Made by a program: the position numbers and the translations under genes. From Gemmatimonadota bacterium (GTDB taxonomy: Bacteria > Gemmatimonadota > Gemmatimonadetes > Longimicrobiales > Gaopeijiaceae), in NCBI GenBank assembly GCA_015492755.1, contig WGEM01000547.1, forward strand, positions 1 through 7,805: a stretch of DNA of 7,805 nt, written 5' to 3'. The notes beneath the pieces are model-generated. The model worked only from the letters and a program-made list of their open reading frames with translations. It had not been told where the DNA came from and searched no databases. Of the stretch, positions 1 to 6,177 are shown piece by piece. Position 1 is the first letter of the stretch. Each line of letters starts with the position of its first letter.

Positions 1-478
1 GCGTCTTCCGCCGATTCCACGGAAGCGCCGGCGATGGCACCCACCGCCCCACCAGCTCGGCGGCGGCGTCGCCGAAGACGAGGAACGCCAGCGCGGCGAT
101 CCCCTCCGGGCGGTGCCGCCAGAAGATCAGGGTGAAGGCGGCGAACACCCCCATGTAGCCCAGCGGCCCCGCCAGGAGCCCCCGGGGGTCGCCGCGGCGC
201 GACCCGGCGCGCACCATCGAGGCGTGCCGGAGCCGGCCCGACGCCAGCGCACCGAAGTACGCCGCCCCCACCAGCGGGGGGAGCGCCGCCCAGAGGCGCG
301 CCCACGGCGTGGCCGGGAAGAAGATCCAGCTCCCCAGGACCGCCGCGCCGAAGCTCACGTGCGCCACCTTGCGGGCCACCCACGGCTTCAGCAGCCGCCG
401 CTGCACCAGAACCGACAGCGCGCCACCGCCCGCCACCGCCGCCACTGCCAGCGCACCCAGGATCGCCGGCGCGCTCAC
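1..478 (-). CDS. CTP-dependent phytol/dolichol kinase-like membrane protein (3' end cut by window edge)
   Basis: The frame is open for 159 codons from a GTG at 478-476 to the left edge, with no stop; the C-terminus is missing. The protein is hydrophobic, with likely membrane segments near residues 5-25, 45-58, 62-80, 103-120 and 126-136. Landmarks of the phytol kinase/dolichol kinase/CTP-transferase family are visible: an early RKVAHVSFG (36-44), a GDPRGLLAGPLGYMG segment (96-110) like the GDPR-LL-GPLYY block of VTE5/farnesol-kinase-like proteins, and FGDAAAELVGR (135-145), the acidic motif linked to nucleotide/metal binding. It ends at PWNRRKT, just before the usual K-[ST]-x-x-GS motif. Such enzymes phosphorylate prenyl alcohols with CTP at the membrane. 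The exact substrate (phytol, farnesol, dolichol) cannot be told. The GTG start overlaps the stop of the upstream phosphofructokinase gene (GTGA), which suggests translational coupling. There is no clear Shine-Dalgarno sequence. Confidence 0.8.
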   Translation of the reverse strand, partial: MSAPAILGALAVAAVAGGGALSVLVQRRLLKPWVARKVAHVSFGAAVLGSWIFFPATPWARLWAALPPLVGAAYFGALASGRLRHASMVRAGSRRGDPRGLLAGPLGYMGVFAAFTLIFWRHRPEGIAALAFLVFGDAAAELVGRWVPSPALPWNRRKT

Positions 479-1677
479 CCGCCCGTCATGATGAAGAGCG
501 GTTTACCCGCAAAGGTGGTGTACTTGGGTCGCAGGCGCTCCGGCTCGTAGTACTGCTCCACGTCCACGACCTTGCCGGCTCCCATCACCGATTCGATGGG
601 CACCGAGTCGTAGACGCCGTCGCGCACCGCCACCAGGAGCCCGCTCCGTCCTTTTTCCACCAGGTCCAGCGCCAGATTGCCGAAGGCCATGGGGACGATG
701 GAGTCCAGCGCGTCGGGGTCGCCGGAGCGCACCAGGTAGCCGAGCCGCTGGCTCACGGTGTTCACCCGCCGGCCGTTGTTGTACTTCGGCGAGAGCCGCT
801 TGATCATGGAAGAGATGCGGTCGCCGATGCCGCCCAGCTTCTTGTGTCCATACTGGTCGCGCTCCTCCTCGGCGTAGACCATCTCCTCCTGCCCGATCAT
901 GCGCGCGCCCTCCGAGACCAGCACCACGGAGTAGCGCGAGGGGTTGCGGGCGCGGTCTTCCACCAGGAGGCGGGTGAGGTGCTCCGGGTCGAAAGGGTGC
1001 TCGGGAATGACGCACCGGTCCGCCGCCCCGGCCATCGCCGGCACCAGCGCCGTGAAGCCCGCGTACCGGCCGAAGACCTCGATCACCAGAATCCGCTCAT
1101 GCGACCCTGCCGAGGTCCGGAGCCGGTGCGTGAGCTCGATGGTCCGGGTGACGCAGGTGCTGAACCCGATGCAGTAGTCGGTGCCGGGGACATCGTTGTC
1201 CATGGTCTTGGGGATGGCGATGACGCGCACCCCCTCCTGGTGGAGTCGATGCCCGTAGGAGAGCGTGTCGTCGCCCCCGATGGGGATGAGGACGTCCACG
1301 CCCAGGAATTCCAGGTTCCGGAGGATCTCGGGCGTGATGTCGTTCACCTCGGCGTCGTAGCGGTCCCTCAGGTGCGCCGGCACCAGCTCCCTGGGAAGGT
1401 GGCTGGGCCGCGTGCGCGACGAATGAAGGAAGGTGCCGCCGGTGCGGCCTACCCGGCGCACCACTTCCGGCGTGAGTTCCATGACCGCCTCGGAGTTATC
1501 GGCGTCGGGGTGGGGGACGATGTCCACCAGCCCCCGCCACCCCCGCCGGACGCCCAGGACCCGGTAGCCCTCACGCGCCGCGCGGATGGTGACCGCCCGG
1601 ATGGCAGGATTCAGGCCGGGCACGTCGCCGCCCCCTGTGAGGATGGCGATGGTGCCGCGTCGCGTCGTCTGACCCAT
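475..1677 (-). CDS. pfp: 6-phosphofructokinase, predicted pyrophosphate-dependent
   Basis: This is a 400-residue cytoplasmic enzyme interconverting fructose 6-phosphate and fructose 1,6-bisphosphate. The N-terminal glycine loop GGGDVPGLN (15-23) matches the PFKA superfamily. IGGDDTLSYG (133-142) carries Asp at the position where ATP-dependent enzymes have Gly (E. coli Gly104), and PKTMDND (156-162) carries Lys where they have Gly (E. coli Gly124). This Asp/Lys pair is the established signature of PPi use. TMDND supplies the catalytic aspartates. EVFGRYAGF (200-208) is the sugar-phosphate MGR region with Phe for Met, SEGA is at 255-258, and QRLGYLVRSGDPDALD (310-325) is the second substrate-arginine block. 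I chose the ATG at 1677-1675 because homology begins at once (RRGTIAILTGGGD). A TTG 23 codons upstream (1746) would add an Arg/Asp-rich stretch unlike the family. No Shine-Dalgarno is seen. It overlaps the kinase-like gene downstream by 4 bp, so they probably form an operon. PPi-dependent kinetics are inferred, not shown. Confidence 0.92.
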   Translation of the reverse strand: MGQTTRRGTIAILTGGGDVPGLNPAIRAVTIRAAREGYRVLGVRRGWRGLVDIVPHPDADNSEAVMELTPEVVRRVGRTGGTFLHSSRTRPSHLPRELVPAHLRDRYDAEVNDITPEILRNLEFLGVDVLIPIGGDDTLSYGHRLHQEGVRVIAIPKTMDNDVPGTDYCIGFSTCVTRTIELTHRLRTSAGSHERILVIEVFGRYAGFTALVPAMAGAADRCVIPEHPFDPEHLTRLLVEDRARNPSRYSVVLVSEGARMIGQEEMVYAEEERDQYGHKKLGGIGDRISSMIKRLSPKYNNGRRVNTVSQRLGYLVRSGDPDALDSIVPMAFGNLALDLVEKGRSGLLVAVRDGVYDSVPIESVMGAGKVVDVEQYYEPERLRPKYTTFAGKPLFIMTGG

Positions 1678-1693
1678 AATCGTACCGTAGGAT
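1675..1693. promoter_or_regulatory. Possible divergent -10 elements for the phosphofructokinase and propeller genes
   Basis: On the minus strand TACGGT (1689-1684) fits the TAnnnT -10 pattern and lies six bases before the A of the phosphofructokinase ATG, exactly the spacing for a leaderless mRNA. On the plus strand CATAAT (1675-1680, five of six matches to TATAAT) and TAGGAT (1688-1693) are candidates for the propeller gene and would give leaders of roughly 130-145 bases. No convincing -35 box was found for any of them. This is pattern matching only. Confidence 0.3.
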
Positions 1694-1695
1694 GC

Positions 1696-1790
1696 GGGAT
1701 CGTCTCGGTGATCCCCGAAACTTCGCCGGCGCGCAGGCGTCAGCAAAGCGGGACCGGCAACTGTCCCTGGGAGCAGCCCGCGGCCGCTGC
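1696..1790. repeat. Three short inverted repeats, each with an 8-base spacer, in the divergent intergenic region
   Basis: GGGATC (1696-1701) pairs with GATCCC (1710-1715); GGGAC (1750-1754) pairs with GTCCC (1763-1767); GCAGC (1773-1777) pairs with GCTGC (1786-1790). In every case eight bases separate the arms. The 1678-1829 intergenic stretch is otherwise GC-rich, and TA dinucleotides occur only at its left end. The repeats could be operators or leader hairpins of the propeller transcript, but 5-6 bp palindromes also arise by chance in GC-rich DNA. Confidence 0.3.
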
Positions 1791-1817
1791 CCGCGCACCA
1801 TCGGAGACCCGTCGAAC

Positions 1818-1823
1818 GGAGGA
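1818..1823 (+). promoter_or_regulatory. Shine-Dalgarno site of the propeller gene
   Basis: GGAGGA sits six bases before the ATG at 1830. It is the only strong ribosome-binding site in the window and fixes the start at 1830 rather than at the in-frame ATG at 1692, which would place an Arg-rich stretch before the signal peptide. Confidence 0.85.
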
Positions 1824-1829
1824 ACCACC

Positions 1830-2894
1830 ATGCGGACCCCTGCCCTCATCACCGTCGCCGCATGTGCCCTGGCCCTGGCCCTCGCCCCCGCCCAGCCGGT
1901 GCATGCCCAGGATCCTCTCTCCGACCCCGAACTCCAGGAGTGGACCGTCCCTTACGAGCGCTCACGCCCGCGCGACCCGGCGGTGGCTCCCGACGGACGC
2001 GTGTGGTTCTGCGGGCAGGCCGGCGCCTACATCGCGGTGCTGGACCCCGGGACCGGCGAGTTCCGCAAGTACGACACCGGAGGTGTGCGCCCCCACAACC
2101 TCATCATCGACGAGGAGGGGTATGTGTGGTACGCCGGAAACGCCGCAAATCCCGGAGCCGAAGCCCGGCACATCGGACGCCTGGATCCCGCCACCGGCGA
2201 GATCACGAAGTACATGATGCCCGACCAGCGGGCCCGCGATCCCCATACGCTCATCTGGGACTCGAAAGGCAACATCTGGTTCACGGTCCAGGGCGGAAAC
2301 TTCATCGGGCGCTTCACGCCCGCCACCGGCGAGATCCGGCTGGTGGAGGCGCTGCAGGTAGAGGGGTCACGGCGCGGCAACTCCAGTCGTCCCTACGGGA
2401 TCGTCATCGACTCCCAGGACCGTCCCTGGGTGGCGCTCTTCAACTCCAATCACATCGCCACGGTGAACCCCGAGACCTTCGAGCTGAAGACCTTCGAGCT
2501 CCCGGAGGACGCCCGCCCGCGGCGGATCGCCATCACCTCCGACGACATCCTCTGGTACGGCGACTGGGTGCGGGGGACGCTGGGCCGCCTGGATCCCCGA
2601 ACGGGTAAGGTGAAGGAGTACCCGCTCCCCAGCGGCCGCCAGGCCCGCCCCTACGCCATCCTGGCGGACGACTCCGACCGCATCTGGGTGGTGGAGACCG
2701 GGCCCGAACCCAACAACTTCATCGGCTTTGATCCGCAGACGGAGCGGATCTTCAGCGTCGTGCACCCGGAGAGCGGAGCGGGAACCATCCGTCACATGTA
2801 CTTCGACGCCCGCACCAACTCCATCTGGTTCGGCACCGACGCCAACACGGTGGGCGTCGCCAAGCTGCCCCCGAGGCGGCCGCGCATCTCGTAG
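1830..2894 (+). CDS. Exported seven-bladed beta-propeller, virginiamycin B lyase (Vgb)/SMP-30-like
   Basis: The 354-residue protein begins with a signal peptide: an Arg at residue 2, a hydrophobic core over roughly 5-20, and probable cleavage after VHA (24-26). The mature part is built of repeats with a blade pattern of [IV]W near the end of a beta strand at W59, W100, W150, W200, W242, W286 and W333, alternating with turns such as LDPGTGE, LDPATGE, FTPATGE, VNPETFE, LDPRTGK and FDPQTER. Seven such units match the seven-bladed propeller of streptogramin lyase Vgb. The Pro-His seen at blade starts in that family is kept at H89 and H139, but later blades read RPYG, RPRR and RPYA, and only H322 appears in the last. 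True streptogramin lyase activity is therefore doubtful; a lactonase-like, binding or other lyase role is possible. The next gene, 20 bp on, encodes an exported heme protein, suggesting co-transcription and a joint extracytoplasmic role. The substrate is unknown. Confidence 0.85.
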   Translation: MRTPALITVAACALALALAPAQPVHAQDPLSDPELQEWTVPYERSRPRDPAVAPDGRVWFCGQAGAYIAVLDPGTGEFRKYDTGGVRPHNLIIDEEGYVWYAGNAANPGAEARHIGRLDPATGEITKYMMPDQRARDPHTLIWDSKGNIWFTVQGGNFIGRFTPATGEIRLVEALQVEGSRRGNSSRPYGIVIDSQDRPWVALFNSNHIATVNPETFELKTFELPEDARPRRIAITSDDILWYGDWVRGTLGRLDPRTGKVKEYPLPSGRQARPYAILADDSDRIWVVETGPEPNNFIGFDPQTERIFSVVHPESGAGTIRHMYFDARTNSIWFGTDANTVGVAKLPPRRPRIS

Positions 2895-2914
2895 CGGCCG
2901 GGACCCGGACCCCG

Positions 2915-3487
2915 ATGCGCAGCGGGCGATGGGGGTGGATTGCGGGTGCGGTGGCAGGCGTCACCGTGCTCCATGGCCCGGCGGCGGGCCACCGCACCGG
3001 GCCGCCGCCGGGCTTCACCGGAGGATTCGGGGAGCCCACATGCGCGCAGTGTCACGAAGGGAACGAGGTGAACGCCTTCGGCGGATGGGTGCGCATCGAG
3101 GGACTCCCGGAGCGCTACCAACCCGGCGAGCGGTACATCCTCACCGTGGTCCTCCGCGCTGACGAGACCGCGGCGGCGGGCTTTCAGCTGGCGGCCCGGT
3201 TCGCCCAGCCCCCGCACACCGGCGCCCCCGCAGGCACGCTGGAGCCGCTGGACGGGCGCGTGGCGCTGAACACGGACCCGGCGGGGCGACGGTACGCGCA
3301 GCACACCGAGGAGGGCACGACGGTCCCCTCCTCTGACGGCGCCTCATGGACGCTGGCGTGGACGGCGCCCGCCGGCGGCCAGGACGCGGTGCTCGTTCAC
3401 GTCGCCGCCAACTCGGCCAACGGCGACAACTCGCCGCTGGGCGACCTGATCTATACCGCCGCGGTGCGCGTCAACCCGACTCGCTGA
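2915..3487 (+). CDS. Exported mono-heme 'choice-of-anchor V' (Reeler-like) domain protein
   Basis: The 190-residue protein starts with Arg residues and a hydrophobic stretch (about 8-25, WIAGAVAGVTVLHGPAAG), a likely signal peptide. CAQCH (43-47) is a single CXXCH c-type heme attachment site, preceded by a Gly/Pro-rich segment. What follows matches the choice-of-anchor V pattern as I remember it: GGWVRIEGLPERYQPGERY (56-74), GFQLAAR (89-95), GTLEPLDG (107-114), RYAQHT (126-131), a W-x-x-x-W pair (145, 149) and VAANSANGDNSPLGDLIYT (163-181). This beta-sandwich resembles the Reeler domain and is usually exported. The mature chain has no methionine, so a His/Met heme from its own residues is impossible; H101, H130 and H162 are candidate distal ligands. 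The ATG at 2915 has only weak Shine-Dalgarno support and follows the propeller stop by 20 bp. The 3' end overlaps the opposing kinase gene. Function is unknown; electron transfer is inferred from the heme motif alone. Confidence 0.85.
   Translation: MRSGRWGWIAGAVAGVTVLHGPAAGHRTGPPPGFTGGFGEPTCAQCHEGNEVNAFGGWVRIEGLPERYQPGERYILTVVLRADETAAAGFQLAARFAQPPHTGAPAGTLEPLDGRVALNTDPAGRRYAQHTEEGTTVPSSDGASWTLAWTAPAGGQDAVLVHVAANSANGDNSPLGDLIYTAAVRVNPTR
3471..3487. other. Tail-to-tail overlap of two convergent genes (17 bp)
   Basis: The plus-strand heme protein stops with TGA at 3485-3487, and the minus-strand kinase stops with TGA at 3473-3471. The last codons of each gene are encoded opposite the other. 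No intergenic space exists for a conventional terminator, so transcripts from either side probably run into the opposite gene unless a terminator lies inside coding sequence. Confidence 0.9.
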
Positions 3488-6089
3488 TCCGGGCCCGGAG
3501 TCGCTCCATGCCGCGCTCCAGCGCCGCCTCCAGCTCCGGCAGGAGTGCGCCCGCCTCCGCAGCCTGTCCGCCGTCCGCCGCCTCTTCGATGCGAGCCGCC
3601 AGGTTCCGTGCCCGGTCCAGCGCCACCGACGCGGCGGCTCCTTTCAGGGAGTGCGCGGCCCGGCGCGCGCGCTCCGCGTCGCCGTCTGCCAGCGCAGTCC
3701 GCAGAGCCTCGAGCCGTCGGGGCGCGTCGTCCATGAAGATGCGCCCGAGATCGCGGAGCACCGCCTCGTCCCCGCCCACCATCTCCAGCGCGCGCGCCTC
3801 GTCGAAGTCATCCAGCCGGCCCAGGGCCTTCTGAACCTTCAGCTCCAGCTCCTTCGGGTCGATGGGTTTGGAGACGTAATCATCCATCCCTGCGGCGAGA
3901 CATCGTTCCCGGTCCCCCTGCATGGCATGGGCCGTCATGGCGACGATGGGCGTGTGGCGTGAGGATCCCGCCTCCAGCGCCCGGATGGCGCGCGTGGCCT
4001 CCAGGCCGTCCATCTCGGGCATCTGCACGTCCATCAGCACGAGATCGAAGTCCTGGCGCTCGAAGAGATGGAGCGCCTCCGCGCCGTTCTCCGCCACCGT
4101 CACGTGGTGCCCCATCTTTTCAAGGAGCGCCACCGCCACCATGCGGTTGACCTGATTGTCCTCCGCCAGAAGGATGCGGGCGTGACCCCGCCCTTCCGGG
4201 GGCCCGGCCGCGTCGGATACCGGAGCCTCCTGGGGCACCACCTGCGCCTTGTCCTCCCCATCCGCTCCCGCATCCTGCGCGGCTGCGGCGCCCACCGCCC
4301 GCCGGATGGCTTCCTGGAGTTCCGCGGGAAGGATGGGCTTCAGGAGGTAGCCGTCGATGCGGGCGGCGCTGTGCTTCGCGGGCTGACCGTGACCGCCCGC
4401 GGAGGTGAGAAGGATCACGCGCGGCGCGCCGAAGTCTTCGGCCCGCGCCGCGATGCGCGCCGCCAGCTCGAAGCCGTCGGTCTCCGGCATGAGAACGTCG
4501 CTCAGCACCACATGATACGGCGTGTCCGCCTCTGCCGCCCGCCGGGCCTCCTCCAGCGCCGCGTCGGCCGACGGCACGGCGGTGGGCTCCATCCCCCAGC
4601 GCCGCACGTATCCCTCGAGAACCCGACGGTTCGTGGCGTTGTCGTCGACGATGAGCACCCGCAGCCCTGCCAGCTCCTCAGGCGGAGCCAGCGTCGGCTG
4701 CTCCTCCGGCCCGTCGGCGGCACGCGCTTCGATGGTGAAGCGGAAGGTGCTCCCGCGACCGGGTTCGCTCTCCACCTCCAGCCGTCCGCCCATGAGTTCC
4801 ACCAGACGGCGGGCGATGGTGAGGCCGAGGCCCGTCCCTCCGAAACGGCGGGTGGTGGACCCGTCCGCCTGCTGAAAGGCCTCGAAGATGCGCGCCTGCG
4901 CCTCTTCGGGGATGCCGATGCCGGTGTCGCGGACCTCGAAGCGCAGCCGCACGCGGTCACCCTCGCGCTCCTCCACGCCCACCGAGACCGCCACCTCCCC
5001 CTCCTCGGTGAACTTGATGGCGTTACCCACCAGGTTCACCACCACCTGCCGGATGCGGCCAGGGTCACCCACCAGGAACGGAGGCACCGCCTCGTCCTCC
5101 TCGTAGACCAGCTCCACACCCTTCTCCGCGGCACGCACCGCCAGCGACTTGAAGGTGTCCGCCAGAGCCTCCCGCAGGTCGAAGGTGGTCTCCTCCAGCT
5201 CCAGGTGGCCCGCTTCGATCTTCGAGAAGTCCAGGACGTCGTTGATGATGTCCAGGAGCGACCGCGCCGACGCATCCACCAGCGCCAGGTATTCGCGCTG
5301 TTCGTCGGTGAGATCGGTCTCCAGCGCCAGGCGGGTCATTCCCAGGATGCCGTTCATGGGCGTCCGGATCTCGTGGCTCATGTTGGCCACGAACTCGCTC
5401 TTGGCGCGGTTGGCCGCCTCCGCCGCCTCCTTCGCCCGGAGGAGCGCCGCCTCCGCCTCGCGCTGTCGCGTGATGTCGCGGGCGGTGCAGTAGACGCGAT
5501 CCCCCTCCGGCACGGCGATCATGGACCACTCCAGCCACCGGTGGCTTCCGTCCCGGCAGCGGAAGCGGTTGGTAAACCGCGCGGCGCGGTCCCCGGCGGC
5601 CAGACGGTCCAGCTCCTCCATGGTGTGATGGCGGTCCTCGGGGTGCACGAACTCGATGAAAGGCGTCGTCAGGAGCACCCGCGGCGGATGACCCAGGAGC
5701 TCTTCCCAGGAGGGGTTCACCCGTTTCAGCCGACCGTCGAATCCGAGGATGCCCAGCAGGTCCAGCGCCAGGTCGAAGAAGCGGTCCACCTCCGCCGAGA
5801 CCGCCTGCTCCCGCATGGCACGCTGGAGCGCCTCCACCTCCGCCTGACGCCGGCCGATGGCGGCGGCCACCAGCCCCAGCACCAGCGGCGCCGAGTCGAT
5901 GATCCAGAGGAGCGGCTCGGTGCGCTGCGCCTCCCACGCCCCGCGGAGTCCAAAGGGGAGCCCCAGGAGGCGGATCTCCAGGAGCGTCGCCACCAGCGGG
6001 AAGAGCGCGCCGAAGGCGGCCCCGTACAGCGCGAAGCGCAGCGGCGGGGAGAGACGGCTCTTCGAGGGACCGGGATGGTCGGTGTTCAC
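3471..6089 (-). CDS. Hybrid sensor histidine kinase (TM-PAS-HisKA-HATPase-REC-REC-HPt)
   Basis: The 872-residue protein has two membrane segments (about 17-44 and 59-79) with only a short loop between them, a coiled stretch (80-100), and a PAS domain (about 102-215; FDGRLKRVNPSWEELLG, then a PAC-like YCTARDIT). The HisKA H-box SHEIRTPMNG has phospho-acceptor H239. The HATPase shows NLVGNAIKFT (N356), DTGIGIP (D388) and GGTGLGL (417-423). REC1 (about 476-600) has D482/D483, phospho-acceptor D531, T562 and K584. REC2 (about 637-757) has E643/D644, D687, T719 and K741. The C-terminal HPt has HSLKGAAAS with H813. All relay residues are intact, so an H239-D-H813 phosphorelay is plausible, similar in layout to BarA-type kinases. 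The small extracytoplasmic loop suggests sensing through the membrane or the cytoplasmic PAS domain; the signal is unknown. The start is a GTG (6089-6087) without a clear Shine-Dalgarno; an in-frame TAG lies about 45 bases upstream with no better start between. There is no partner regulator in the window; the divergent neighbour is a YfcC-type carrier. Confidence 0.95.
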   Translation of the reverse strand: MNTDHPGPSKSRLSPPLRFALYGAAFGALFPLVATLLEIRLLGLPFGLRGAWEAQRTEPLLWIIDSAPLVLGLVAAAIGRRQAEVEALQRAMREQAVSAEVDRFFDLALDLLGILGFDGRLKRVNPSWEELLGHPPRVLLTTPFIEFVHPEDRHHTMEELDRLAAGDRAARFTNRFRCRDGSHRWLEWSMIAVPEGDRVYCTARDITRQREAEAALLRAKEAAEAANRAKSEFVANMSHEIRTPMNGILGMTRLALETDLTDEQREYLALVDASARSLLDIINDVLDFSKIEAGHLELEETTFDLREALADTFKSLAVRAAEKGVELVYEEDEAVPPFLVGDPGRIRQVVVNLVGNAIKFTEEGEVAVSVGVEEREGDRVRLRFEVRDTGIGIPEEAQARIFEAFQQADGSTTRRFGGTGLGLTIARRLVELMGGRLEVESEPGRGSTFRFTIEARAADGPEEQPTLAPPEELAGLRVLIVDDNATNRRVLEGYVRRWGMEPTAVPSADAALEEARRAAEADTPYHVVLSDVLMPETDGFELAARIAARAEDFGAPRVILLTSAGGHGQPAKHSAARIDGYLLKPILPAELQEAIRRAVGAAAAQDAGADGEDKAQVVPQEAPVSDAAGPPEGRGHARILLAEDNQVNRMVAVALLEKMGHHVTVAENGAEALHLFERQDFDLVLMDVQMPEMDGLEATRAIRALEAGSSRHTPIVAMTAHAMQGDRERCLAAGMDDYVSKPIDPKELELKVQKALGRLDDFDEARALEMVGGDEAVLRDLGRIFMDDAPRRLEALRTALADGDAERARRAAHSLKGAAASVALDRARNLAARIEEAADGGQAAEAGALLPELEAALERGMERLRARISESG

Positions 6090-6177
6090 GTGGGCGACGC
6101 CGGTGGCGAGGATGCAGGTGGAAGGTCCGGCCTGCTAATATTCTCGACCGCATTCACCTCAGGTCAAACCCGTTGCC
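6090..6177. promoter_or_regulatory. Divergent intergenic region between sensor kinase and carrier, with possible promoters
   Basis: These 88 bases include a locally AT-richer patch (about 6134-6170). On the plus strand TAATAT (6136-6141) fits a TAnnnT -10 box and would start transcription near 6148, about 30 bases before the carrier ATG. On the minus strand TTGACC (6167-6162) resembles a -35 box, with the AT-rich GAATATTAG stretch behind it at a somewhat long spacing as the only -10 candidate. Neither gene has a strong Shine-Dalgarno; AGGT at 6161-6164 is far from the carrier start. The position implies both promoters lie here, but the exact elements are uncertain. Confidence 0.4.

Noticed and set aside
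113..550. A 145-codon plus-strand frame at the left end
   Set aside because: It is Arg/Pro/His-rich and lies opposite a kinase-like frame with conserved motifs (RKVAH, FGDAAAELVGR).
1678..1746. N-terminal extension of the phosphofructokinase to a TTG at 1746
   Set aside because: The 23 extra residues are Arg/Asp-rich and lie before the usual family start. The ATG at 1677 begins right before the conserved glycine loop.
1692..1829. N-terminal extension of the propeller protein to the ATG at 1692
   Set aside because: It would put 46 charged residues before a clear signal peptide. A GGAGGA site marks the ATG at 1830.
844..2217. A 457-codon plus-strand frame across the phosphofructokinase and the 5' part of the propeller gene
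   Set aside because: It is antisense to a clear enzyme and then out of frame within the propeller gene. The composition is Arg/Pro/His-rich and there is no domain.
1830..2894. Antibiotic resistance gene (streptogramin lyase)
   Set aside because: Only the fold repeats match. The late-blade histidines are mostly absent and an exported location next to a heme protein does not fit a cytoplasmic resistance enzyme.
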